The notes below the pieces were generated by a model that had not been told where the DNA came from, did no database searches, and worked only from the letters and a program-made list of their open reading frames with translations. The translations under genes and the position numbers were made by a program. 20,926 nt of DNA, from assembly GCA_016779685.1 (NCBI GenBank), contig JADHND010000006.1, positions 1-20,926 on the forward strand, in the 5' to 3' direction. Source of the DNA: Shewanellaceae bacterium. GTDB taxonomy: Bacteria; Pseudomonadota; Gammaproteobacteria; Enterobacterales; Shewanellaceae. Shown here piece after piece: positions 14,182 to 20,926 of the stretch; the first letter of the stretch is position 1, and the number at the start of each line of letters is the position of its first letter.

Positions 14182-15051
14182 TTAGAAGTTTCTGGACTGA
14201 CGCAAAGCATCAATACGTTTTTCTAGAGGGGGATGCGTCATCATCAATTCAGATAAAGAGCGCTTACCTAAAATACCAAAAGCGGCCATCTGCGACGGCA
14301 TATCGCTTTCTTGTGAATTTTGTAATCGTTGTAAGGCTGCAATCATTTTTTCTCGACTGCTTAACTGAGCGCCACCTTCATCTGCTTTAAATTCACGTAC
14401 TCGTGAAAAATAATTGATCACCAAGGCAGCCAAAATACCAAAACAGACTTCTAGAGCAATCACCACCACAATATGGGCAATGATACCCATGCCTTCGCCT
14501 TCGTCATCATTACCACGAAATAAGGAATCCACCATATTGGCAATGATACGTGCTGCAAACATCACAAAGGTATTGAGTACACCTTGTAAAAGGGTCATCG
14601 TCACCATATCACCATTGGCAATGTGACTCACTTCGTGTGCCAAAACAGCTTCGATTTCATCGGAGTTCATGTTATGCAGCAACCCGGTGCTGACGGCAAC
14701 CAAGGCGTTGTTACGACTAGGGCCTGTAGCAAAAGCATTCATATCCGCCGAATCAAATATAGCCACCTCAGGCATTGCTATCCTCGCTCGCTCAGCTTGA
14801 CTCGCTACAGTGTTTAACAACCATTGCTCTTGCGAATTCTCTGGCTGTGTGATCACATAACAACCCATTGAGCGCTTGGCCATCCATTTCGAAATCAATA
14901 AACTTAAGAAAGACCCACCAAAGCCAAACATGGCGCAAAAAACCAGTAAACCAGACATTGACTGGGTATCTAAACCGAGCAAACTCATCACCACACCAGC
15001 AACCAATAAGATGGCCATGTTGGTCAGAAAAAATAAGACTATACGTGTCAT
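14182..15051 (-). CDS. htpX: membrane zinc metalloprotease HtpX
   Basis: HtpX (M48B) is an inner-membrane protease that degrades misfolded membrane proteins in partnership with FtsH. The 289 residues include two N-terminal helices (about 4-26 and 33-55), the zinc motif HEVSH (139-143), two further hydrophobic segments (about 155-175 and 190-213), and the third-ligand region REFKADEGGA (219-228). The family end THPPLEKRIDALR is present. AAGGTG upstream of ATG 15051 supports the start. In E. coli it is under CpxR control; I saw no clear operator here. It converges on the nucleotidase gene. Confidence 0.97.
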   Translation of the reverse strand: MTRIVLFFLTNMAILLVAGVVMSLLGLDTQSMSGLLVFCAMFGFGGSFLSLLISKWMAKRSMGCYVITQPENSQEQWLLNTVASQAERARIAMPEVAIFDSADMNAFATGPSRNNALVAVSTGLLHNMNSDEIEAVLAHEVSHIANGDMVTMTLLQGVLNTFVMFAARIIANMVDSLFRGNDDEGEGMGIIAHIVVVIALEVCFGILAALVINYFSRVREFKADEGGAQLSSREKMIAALQRLQNSQESDMPSQMAAFGILGKRSLSELMMTHPPLEKRIDALRQSRNF

Positions 15052-15084
15052 TATGCACCTTTATATAAGAAAACTTCAGATCAT

Positions 15085-15090
15085 ATTATA
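15085..15090 (-). promoter_or_regulatory. candidate -10 box of htpX
   Basis: A perfect TATAAT on the minus strand lies about 35 bp upstream of the htpX ATG. No good -35 is present at 16-18 bp, which could mean an activator or alternative sigma factor, or a chance match. If real, htpX can be transcribed independently of the GNAT gene. Confidence 0.4.
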
Positions 15091-15126
15091 CTAGAAACCA
15101 TCGGTTTTTCATAATCATTTGGCATA

Positions 15127-15612
15127 TCAAGCCTGTACCTGTACTAAAGAGTCAACTTCTTTGATCATTGAATAATTGATTAACGTCACGCCCCGGCGTT
15201 GGACTTTATTCATCTGTTGGCACACAAAACCATGCTGTTCAAAAAAAGGCCGGGCTACCTTGGAAGCATGTGTTTGAAGCCGTGTTCTAGTCGTAAGACT
15301 GGCTTCTATTTTTTGGAGCAAAGTACCCGCAATGCCTTGTCTTTGATATAAGGGATGCACATACAAACAATCAATATAATGGCGTTCCGCTCGATATTCC
15401 AGAAAGCCAATTAATTGTTCCGACTCCATCATCAACCACGGCGATGTGGAATCAAGCCGTTGCTGCCAAAAGCTCAAATCAGGTGGAGTGGGCGCCCAAG
15501 CTTCTTGTTCTCTGAGGCTATAGATTTCAGGATCGATGTTGTGAACAGACAGGTGGTACAAGGCAGCAACCTCGCCAGCGTAGCGAGGTTGGTATGCGAT
15601 ACAGTGAAACAT
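15127..15612 (-). CDS. GNAT-family N-acetyltransferase
   Basis: This 161-residue acetyltransferase has the GNAT fold. The acetyl-CoA-binding motif A is visible as YIDCLYVHPLYQRQGIAGTLL (79-99), with the Q/R-x-x-G-x-A loop. Motif B is ASKVARPFFEQHGF, followed by a strand with a tyrosine (LINYSMIK) that could be the general acid. It resembles small YafP-type acetyltransferases. The substrate cannot be told from sequence. AAGGAGTG lies 7 bases upstream of ATG 15612. It is 23 bp after serS and probably co-transcribed with it. Confidence 0.88.
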   Translation of the reverse strand: MFHCIAYQPRYAGEVAALYHLSVHNIDPEIYSLREQEAWAPTPPDLSFWQQRLDSTSPWLMMESEQLIGFLEYRAERHYIDCLYVHPLYQRQGIAGTLLQKIEASLTTRTRLQTHASKVARPFFEQHGFVCQQMNKVQRRGVTLINYSMIKEVDSLVQVQA

Positions 15613-15635
15613 AGAGACACTCCTTTGAAACTGAT

Positions 15636-16922
15636 TTATTTTATGTGAGTCGCACCTTGCATATAGGGCTGTAAGACCTCTGGAATACGTATGGTGCCAT
15701 CAGCTTGTTGGTAGTTTTCAAGAACAGCCACCAAAGTTCGACCCACGGCCAAACCACTGCCATTTAAAGTGTGAACCAGTATAGGTTTCTTTTCACCCTT
15801 AACGCGCATCCGCGCTTGCATACGGCGCGCTTGGAAATCGCTCATATTAGAACAAGATGAAATCTCACGGTAGCAACCTTGAGCTGGTAACCAGACCTCT
15901 AAATCATACGTTTTACACGCACCATTGCCCATATCACCCCGGCACAATGCCATCACCCGATATGGTAACTTAAGTTGCTGCAAGACGGTTTCAGCGTGCT
16001 GAGTGAGTGCTTCTAAGGCTTGCATGGAATGTGCTGGATCAACAATTTGCACGAGCTCTACTTTTTCAAACTGATGCATTCGAATTAAGCCACGAGTGTC
16101 CTTACCATAACTGCCCGCTTCGCTTCGAAAACAAGGGGTGTGCGCCGTTAACTTGATGGGCAACGCATCGGCCTCAAGTATGGTATCTCGAACCATGTTG
16201 GTTAAAGGCACCTCTGCTGTTGGAATCAGACTCATGCCGACCCCTTCTTCGGTAGCTGGCTGAGTATGGAATAGATCGCCACCAAATTTGGGTAATTGTC
16301 CCGTGCCGTATAAGCTGTCTTGGTTGACTAAGTAAGGCACATACATTTCTTCATAACCATGCTGCTGCGTGTGCAAATCCAACATAAATTGAGTCAAAGC
16401 GCGGTTTAGCTGTGCAATTTGTCCACGCTTAACAATAAAGCGTGAACCACTTATTTTTACTGCGCTTTTAAAATCTAAACCTTGAAGTTTTTCACCTAGC
16501 TCAACATGATCAAGCACCGTAAAATCAAATTTCGCAGGTTCGCCCCAAGTACGTACACACACATTGTCTTCTTCGCGTAATCCTACTGGCACTGAATCAT
16601 CTGGTAAATTAGGTATCGACATCACAAAGTGGTTCATCTGGATTTGTATTTCAGCTAATTTAGCTTTGTTGATATCCAAATCTTGTGAAATCTGTTCAAC
16701 TTGAGTTTTCAAAGCAGCCGATTCTTCGCCTTGACGAATGGCTTGGCCAATTTGTTTTGACATGGCGTTACGTTGTGCCTGCAAGTTTTCGGTTGTTACT
16801 TGCAACGACTTACGCGTCGCTTCTAATTGATTGAATTCTTCAACATTGAGTTCAAAACCGCGGGTTGCTAAACAATTTGCTACGTGCGTCATTTCTTGAC
16901 GCAATAATTTTAGATCAAGCAT
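15636..16922 (-). CDS. serS: seryl-tRNA synthetase
   Basis: This class IIa synthetase charges tRNA-Ser and tRNA-Sec. The 428 residues comprise the N-terminal long coiled-coil arm (about 27-100, which reads the tRNA long variable arm) and the catalytic core with TAEVPLTN (235-242), motif 2 PCFRSEAGSYGKDTRGLIRMHQFEKVEL (263-290) and motif 3 GSGLAVGRTL (388-397). ATG 16922 gives the expected MLDLKLLRQ start, with an AGGAT about 15 bases upstream. The 145-bp gap after crcB contains a hairpin and a candidate promoter. Confidence 0.97.
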   Translation of the reverse strand: MLDLKLLRQEMTHVANCLATRGFELNVEEFNQLEATRKSLQVTTENLQAQRNAMSKQIGQAIRQGEESAALKTQVEQISQDLDINKAKLAEIQIQMNHFVMSIPNLPDDSVPVGLREEDNVCVRTWGEPAKFDFTVLDHVELGEKLQGLDFKSAVKISGSRFIVKRGQIAQLNRALTQFMLDLHTQQHGYEEMYVPYLVNQDSLYGTGQLPKFGGDLFHTQPATEEGVGMSLIPTAEVPLTNMVRDTILEADALPIKLTAHTPCFRSEAGSYGKDTRGLIRMHQFEKVELVQIVDPAHSMQALEALTQHAETVLQQLKLPYRVMALCRGDMGNGACKTYDLEVWLPAQGCYREISSCSNMSDFQARRMQARMRVKGEKKPILVHTLNGSGLAVGRTLVAVLENYQQADGTIRIPEVLQPYMQGATHIK

Positions 16923-16945
16923 CGCTATACATGTATCCTAGCCAG

Positions 16946-16973
16946 CCAGTGCTGCTTCTGAGGCGAGCACTGG
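16946..16973 (-). promoter_or_regulatory. stem-loop in the serS leader
   Basis: CCAGTGCT (16946-16953) and AGCACTGG (16966-16973) pair perfectly around a 12-base loop that can add two more GC pairs. It ends 24 bases before the serS ATG and has no T-run, so it is not a plain terminator. A role in translation control or RNA stability is possible. I see no T-box features. Confidence 0.55.
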
Positions 16974-17026
16974 GTATTTAATAATTTCTTTGAAGCCTTT
17001 AAAGCAAAGACTTCTACGCTGAGGTT

Positions 17027-17055
17027 ATTATACAACGCCCAATAGCGATTGCTAC
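17027..17055 (-). promoter_or_regulatory. candidate serS promoter
   Basis: On the minus strand TATAAT (17027-17032) lies 17 bp from GTAGCA (17050-17055, 3 of 6 to the -35). A start near 17020 would give a leader of about 98 nt that contains the stem-loop. The position between crcB and serS makes it plausible. Confidence 0.4.
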
Positions 17056-17067
17056 CGGTTTCAGAAC

Positions 17068-17439
17068 CTAATACGTAAAAAATTTACCTATGGCATGCCC
17101 AGCCGCAACCATCACTAAACAAAGCAGCACATTGCACAATATATTAAGGCTCGCTTTTAACCAAGCACCCTGTTGTAGCAACACCCAAGTCTCATAAGAA
17201 AAGGTTGAAAAAGTGGTAAAGGAACCGAGTACGCCCACGATAATAGCGAATTTAATTGAATCTGTTGCCAGAATCGGCGCATAGTAACCCATCATCCATC
17301 CCATTCCACCTGAGCCTATAGCATTGACCAACAATGTCGCAATCGGCCAGCTCGTGACGCTGACAACCCATTGATTGACCCCAAAGCGAGCACAAGCGCC
17401 GACCGCACCACCAACCGCAACCCAAAGCCAAATCTGCAT
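17068..17439 (-). CDS. crcB: fluoride exporter CrcB/Fluc
   Basis: CrcB forms a dual-topology dimeric fluoride channel in the inner membrane that lowers cytoplasmic fluoride. The 123 residues have four helices. Diagnostic motifs are GGAVGACARFGVN (10-22), TLLVNAIGSGGMG (35-47) with the conserved Asn39, and GVLGSFTTFSTFSYE (69-83) carrying the Phe/Thr track. It starts two bases after the lolA stop, so it is an operon member and has no room for a fluoride riboswitch of its own. Confidence 0.95.
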   Translation of the reverse strand: MQIWLWVAVGGAVGACARFGVNQWVVSVTSWPIATLLVNAIGSGGMGWMMGYYAPILATDSIKFAIIVGVLGSFTTFSTFSYETWVLLQQGAWLKASLNILCNVLLCLVMVAAGHAIGKFFTY

Positions 17440-17441
17440 CT

Positions 17442-18077
17442 TTAGCGGGTTACCTTTTTCGTTGCAGGTTGGCGTTGATCATCAATTTGAACCCCTTTAG
17501 GAGGCGTGAATTGAAAGAGTTTTTGTTCTGCTTGAGTTAAATGGCGCTGGGCAGAAAAAGTAAACTGAGTTCGGTTACCCTGCACCTCCACCACCAACAC
17601 AGAGGTTAATCGAGAAGAGGCAAAACAAAACTGCAACGAGGCCAATGCACTCTGCTGTTTAACCGGCTTGATCCCGTAGCAAGCGCCCTCCTTGAAAATC
17701 GAGAACTGCTGCCAAGCAGCCGTATTGTTCGCCAACAACCCTGCCATAGGCGACGATTGGAGCACTTGCTGCAAGGATAAGTAAGTCACTTGTTCTAGTC
17801 CAGGGTGATACAAGATCACCTGGCGACTGTCCATAATCATGATGTTTTCATCGGGTTGTTCTGCATGCCAATAAAACAAGTTGGGCTGTTGTAAAGCCAT
17901 TTGCCCGCGACCTTTGAGCAACAACTTGCCTTGCTTGTCTTTAACTTCCTGGGCAAACTGCTGTATGGTGTTATGCTGCTGCGCTAACTGATGTTGCAGT
18001 GCTGTGGCGTTTGACTCAGCCACCGCACACCAACTCATCATACCGGCTAATAAGCTCCCTAATAAACGTTTATTCAT
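17442..18077 (-). CDS. lolA: outer-membrane lipoprotein carrier LolA
   Basis: LolA is the periplasmic chaperone that carries lipoproteins from the LolCDE transporter to LolB at the outer membrane. The 211 residues include a signal peptide (about 1-20, cleavage near CAVA-ES). The mature protein shows the family pattern: an early FAQEVKDKQGKLLLKGRGQM strand, PNLFYWHAEQPDENIMIMDS, and LYHPGLEQVTYLSL. The usual PxxFRW is here PNLFYW. ATG 18077 overlaps ftsK by eight bases. The C-terminal region is slightly longer than typical, ending in a basic KKVTR tail. Confidence 0.93.
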   Translation of the reverse strand: MNKRLLGSLLAGMMSWCAVAESNATALQHQLAQQHNTIQQFAQEVKDKQGKLLLKGRGQMALQQPNLFYWHAEQPDENIMIMDSRQVILYHPGLEQVTYLSLQQVLQSSPMAGLLANNTAAWQQFSIFKEGACYGIKPVKQQSALASLQFCFASSRLTSVLVVEVQGNRTQFTFSAQRHLTQAEQKLFQFTPPKGVQIDDQRQPATKKVTR

Positions 18078-20760
18078 AGCTTGCTACCTTGGGTGCTGCC
18101 CGAGCTAACACCTCTCGATTGCCATTGTTCATAGGCGCACTGACAACACCTTGTGCCTCCATATCTTCAATGATGCGGGCGGCGCGATTATAACCAATTT
18201 TAAACTTTCGCTGCACGCTTGAAATCGATCCCCGACGGGTTTCAGTGACAAACACCACAGCTTCATCATATAAAGCATCGCGGCTGTCGGTTTCATCCGT
18301 TTCACCCGGCAGAAAAACATGATCACCGGAATCAGAGGTGCCTTCTAAAATAAGATCAATGTATTGAGGCTCTGCTCGTTGTTTCCAATCGGCAACGACA
18401 CGATGCACTTCATGATCAGCCACAAACGCACCGTGAACACGTATTGGCACACCCATTCCAGGTGGTAAATAGAGCATATCTCCCATCCCGAGTAATGTTT
18501 CAGCGCCTTGCTGATCTAAAATGGTTCTGGAATCAATCTTTGACGACACTTGAAAAGCCATACGCGTCGGTACATTGGCTTTAATGAGGCCGGTAATGAC
18601 ATCAACAGATGGGCGTTGCGTCGCTAAAATCAAATGAATACCCGCAGCCCGGGCTTTTTGTGCAATGCGAGCAATCAATTCTTCGACTTTTTTACCCACA
18701 ATCATCATCATATCAGCAAATTCATCGACGACCACAACAATGGAAGCCATTTTCTCTAGAACGGGGGGGTGCATGTGCGCACTTTGAGTCACATCCCAGA
18801 GCGGATCCATGATCGGCTGGCCGGAAGCTTGGGCAGCTTGAATTTTGTCATTATAGCCCTGTATATTTCGTACCCCCAAAGCGGACATGACTTGGTAGCG
18901 GCGTTCCATCTCGCCCACGCACCAGCGTAAGGCATTGGATGCTTGTTTCATATCAGTAACGACTTCACAAAGCAAATGTGGTATCCCTTCGTAAACAGAC
19001 AGCTCAAGCATTTTGGGATCAATCATAATTAAACGAACGTCTTCTGGGGTGCTTTTATATAAGAGACTGACAATCATGACATTGACACCCACCGATTTGC
19101 CCGAGCCCGTCGTACCAGCCACCAATAAATGTGGCATTTTTGCTAAATCCACCACCACCGGCTGACCTGCGATGTCTGCTCCTAGAACCATGGCCACATT
19201 GGAGGGATGTTGATGAAAGTTTGGCGCATCTAACACATGGGTTAAATAAACCGTCTCTCGATGTAAATTAGGCAGTTCTAAGCCAATAACGGATTTGCCA
19301 GGAATCACTTCTACCACCCGCACACTGACAGCTGATAAAGAACGAGCGAGATCTTTCGATAAAGCGGTGATTTTAGAAACCTTAACACCTGGCGCCAAGT
19401 CCAATTCAAAGCGAGTGATCACAGGCCCTGGTACCACATCGACAACGGTCGCTTTAATGTTGAAGTCTTCAAGTTTACTTTCAACCAAATGCGCTATTTG
19501 CATCAGGGCTTCTTGCGAAATCGGGTGTTCCGAACGGTTCGGTTGATCGAGTAAAGATAAATCGGGTAAACCCAATGGCGCGTTTTGGACGTAGCTAGGT
19601 GGATTTGATGGCAAAGAAGCGGGTGGTTCGACTACGGCGTTATCGACGGGTTCGGCGATATTGACCGGTTGCGTGGTTGTCGAGGCAGACGCTGCTTCTG
19701 AAGCAGGTGGCACGTAGTTGGGCGATTTAGAAGGCGAGGATATCGGGGATTCAGCCGGGTTGTTATCAATGGGTCTCGTAGGCGCTGCCGAAACGGGTTC
19801 AGAGGAGACGGTTTGACCAGTTGAAATGGGTTCAAAGTGATCAATATTCAAAGGCGAAGGCGCGGTTAAATCCGTTAAGCTACCCTGCTCAGCTGCATAT
19901 GTATCGGCCAGTGAGATATCAATAGATAGTGGTTCACCTTCAACAGGAGGTTCTGCAGCTGTTTCAAATACAGTTTCTGCTCTAGGCATTTCAGGCGTAA
20001 CCGCAGCAGCTTGACGTTTAGCTGCTTGCGAGCGATGAAAAAAAGCTTGAAAACCTGAGCACAAGACCTGAATCCGCTGCTTAAATTGCTGCAGCCTTGT
20101 TGGTAATTTGAAGCTAGATGCGGTCATATCCACCGATTGCCCCCCTACTCTTTGGAGACAAAATTGCATTAAGGTCACCAAGTTATTAAAAGTAGAGATC
20201 GTAAAAGCACCCACATAATCAATTAAATCAATAATTTTAATACCAAAAAGCAAGGTGATCCCAGATGCAAACAAGCTTAAGAACATCATAGAAGTACCGA
20301 CCCAATTCAAATACGGCAGGCATACTTGCATCAACATAGCCCCAGCAATACCACCACCTGAGTGAACATAAATCGGTGGCGCATTCATGCTCAGCAGCAC
20401 CATCATACTGAGACAGGTCAAGCTAGCGCCCACCAATCTTAAACAAGATTTAGCGACATCTACATCTGAGTACACCAAGTAATGACGCCCTAAGGCATGG
20501 GTACAAAGAACGAACACAAAAGGAAGCGTATAAGCGACATATCCTATTAAAGACAACAACATATCAGCTAGCCAAGCGCCCAATACCCCACCATAATTGA
20601 AGGAAATATCTGTCGCATTGACATGGTGCCATCCTGCATCAAACGGATGGTAGGTCACCAACGAAACCAAAATAAATAATGAAAAACCACAACTTAACAA
20701 AAAAACAGCTTCTGTTAATCGTTGCTGGGTTGTTAACCTTGACAATAAGTGCGTAGGCAT
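18070..20760 (-). CDS. ftsK: DNA translocase FtsK
   Basis: FtsK couples division to chromosome segregation; it pumps DNA at the septum and activates XerCD at dif. The 896 residues have an N-terminal membrane domain with four helices (about 17-37, 58-90, 108-130 and 137-180), then a Pro/Ser/Ala/Glu-rich linker (about 205-410). The motor follows, with Walker A GTTGSGKS (549-556), IMIDPKMLELSVYEGIPHL (578-596), the Walker B region VVVVDEFADM, and ATQRPSVDVITGLIKANVP. A C-terminal gamma winged helix (about 825-885, RRGSISSVQRKFKIGYNRAA) reads KOPS. The linker is much shorter than in E. coli and contains a diverged internal repeat. No strong Shine-Dalgarno is present. First gene of the ftsK-lolA-crcB-serS row. 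Confidence 0.97.
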   Translation of the reverse strand: MPTHLLSRLTTQQRLTEAVFLLSCGFSLFILVSLVTYHPFDAGWHHVNATDISFNYGGVLGAWLADMLLSLIGYVAYTLPFVFVLCTHALGRHYLVYSDVDVAKSCLRLVGASLTCLSMMVLLSMNAPPIYVHSGGGIAGAMLMQVCLPYLNWVGTSMMFLSLFASGITLLFGIKIIDLIDYVGAFTISTFNNLVTLMQFCLQRVGGQSVDMTASSFKLPTRLQQFKQRIQVLCSGFQAFFHRSQAAKRQAAAVTPEMPRAETVFETAAEPPVEGEPLSIDISLADTYAAEQGSLTDLTAPSPLNIDHFEPISTGQTVSSEPVSAAPTRPIDNNPAESPISSPSKSPNYVPPASEAASASTTTQPVNIAEPVDNAVVEPPASLPSNPPSYVQNAPLGLPDLSLLDQPNRSEHPISQEALMQIAHLVESKLEDFNIKATVVDVVPGPVITRFELDLAPGVKVSKITALSKDLARSLSAVSVRVVEVIPGKSVIGLELPNLHRETVYLTHVLDAPNFHQHPSNVAMVLGADIAGQPVVVDLAKMPHLLVAGTTGSGKSVGVNVMIVSLLYKSTPEDVRLIMIDPKMLELSVYEGIPHLLCEVVTDMKQASNALRWCVGEMERRYQVMSALGVRNIQGYNDKIQAAQASGQPIMDPLWDVTQSAHMHPPVLEKMASIVVVVDEFADMMMIVGKKVEELIARIAQKARAAGIHLILATQRPSVDVITGLIKANVPTRMAFQVSSKIDSRTILDQQGAETLLGMGDMLYLPPGMGVPIRVHGAFVADHEVHRVVADWKQRAEPQYIDLILEGTSDSGDHVFLPGETDETDSRDALYDEAVVFVTETRRGSISSVQRKFKIGYNRAARIIEDMEAQGVVSAPMNNGNREVLARAAPKVASYE

Positions 20761-20876
20761 ACGAAATCAATCAACCTTTTATTTTAATTTGAAATAAATC
20801 ATAAGATACCAAATATTGATTCAAACTGCGAAAGTTATTCATAAAATTCCAAAGAAATGACCCAATTTGCCGATAT

Positions 20877-20926
20877 ATGACTATTGCAAACCATCCCTTT
20901 GAAGAGGGTTATAAAGCAACATATGA
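20877..20926 (+). other. possible start of a divergent gene at the window edge
   Basis: A plus-strand frame opens with ATG at 20877 and stays open to the end of the window (16 codons, beginning MTIANHPFEEGYKATY). I do not recognise the protein and see no Shine-Dalgarno. A possible promoter, TTGATT with CATAAA 18 bp downstream, lies in the ftsK upstream region. The 116 bp between this ATG and ftsK are otherwise AT-rich and without a recognisable feature. Confidence 0.2.

Noticed and set aside
14414..15094. Several short plus-strand frames opposite htpX
   Set aside because: They are antisense to a well-conserved gene and lack ribosome-binding sites or recognisable products.
16923..17067. A T-box element in the serS leader
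   Set aside because: The gap is too short, and I see neither a terminator/antiterminator pair nor the T-box consensus; T-boxes are also not expected in gammaproteobacteria.
17440..17500. A fluoride riboswitch upstream of crcB
   Set aside because: crcB starts two bases after lolA, and the upstream sequence is lolA coding sequence, leaving no leader for a riboswitch.
1..20926. Mobile elements, CRISPR arrays, tRNA or rRNA genes
   Set aside because: I read both strands and saw no transposase or integrase frame, no regularly spaced repeats, and no cloverleaf or rRNA-like segment.

Overview
The window looks like a chromosomal segment of a moderately AT-rich gammaproteobacterium. The evidence is the pair cmoA-cmoB, the block aspS-yebC-ruvC-ruvA-ruvB, and the block ftsK-lolA-crcB-serS, all with proteins close in length and motif to gammaproteobacterial versions. 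The combination is reminiscent of Legionellales/Thiotrichales-type genomes, but that placement is only an inference. I see no insertion sequence, phage gene, CRISPR array, tRNA or rRNA.

Layout. Positions 1-1649 (minus strand) hold the 5' part of a BCCT-family transporter, a secreted DUF4402 protein with its own terminator, and about 560 bp of very AT-rich non-coding DNA with several stem-loops. Positions 1650-6885 (minus) are an operon read as aspS, yebC, ruvC, ruvA, ruvB and a DUF350 membrane protein; two junctions are one-base TGATG overlaps. Positions 7084-14132 (plus, divergent from aspS) are a tightly packed seven-gene row: cmoA, cmoB, a small lipoprotein, a secreted retropepsin-like protein, an ATP-grasp peptide ligase of the alpha-L-glutamate-ligase-like family, a secreted 526-residue protein, and a 5'-nucleotidase-family metallophosphatase. 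It closes in a terminator shared with the convergent htpX. Positions 14182-20760 (minus) carry ftsK, lolA, crcB, serS, a GNAT acetyltransferase and htpX.

How the genes work together. The minus-strand blocks are housekeeping: Asp-tRNA and Ser-tRNA charging, Holliday-junction resolution, chromosome segregation at division, lipoprotein trafficking, fluoride export and membrane-protein quality control. The plus-strand row is the interesting part. A cytoplasmic ATP-grasp ligase that keeps its ATP and metal residues sits beside two exported protease-like proteins whose catalytic residues appear to be lost. One is a retropepsin-like protein with DTAK where the family has DTGA. The other, by my reading, is a degenerate M3 (Dcp/OpdA-type) metallopeptidase with Gln, Ala, Leu and Lys at the positions of the HExxH...E residues. 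The lipoprotein and the retropepsin-like protein share a 33-residue helical module around a Cys-Pro pair. The 7-TM inactive-transglutaminase partner that usually accompanies this ligase family is absent. This may be an undescribed variant of that peptide-ligase system, in which non-catalytic protease folds act in the envelope.
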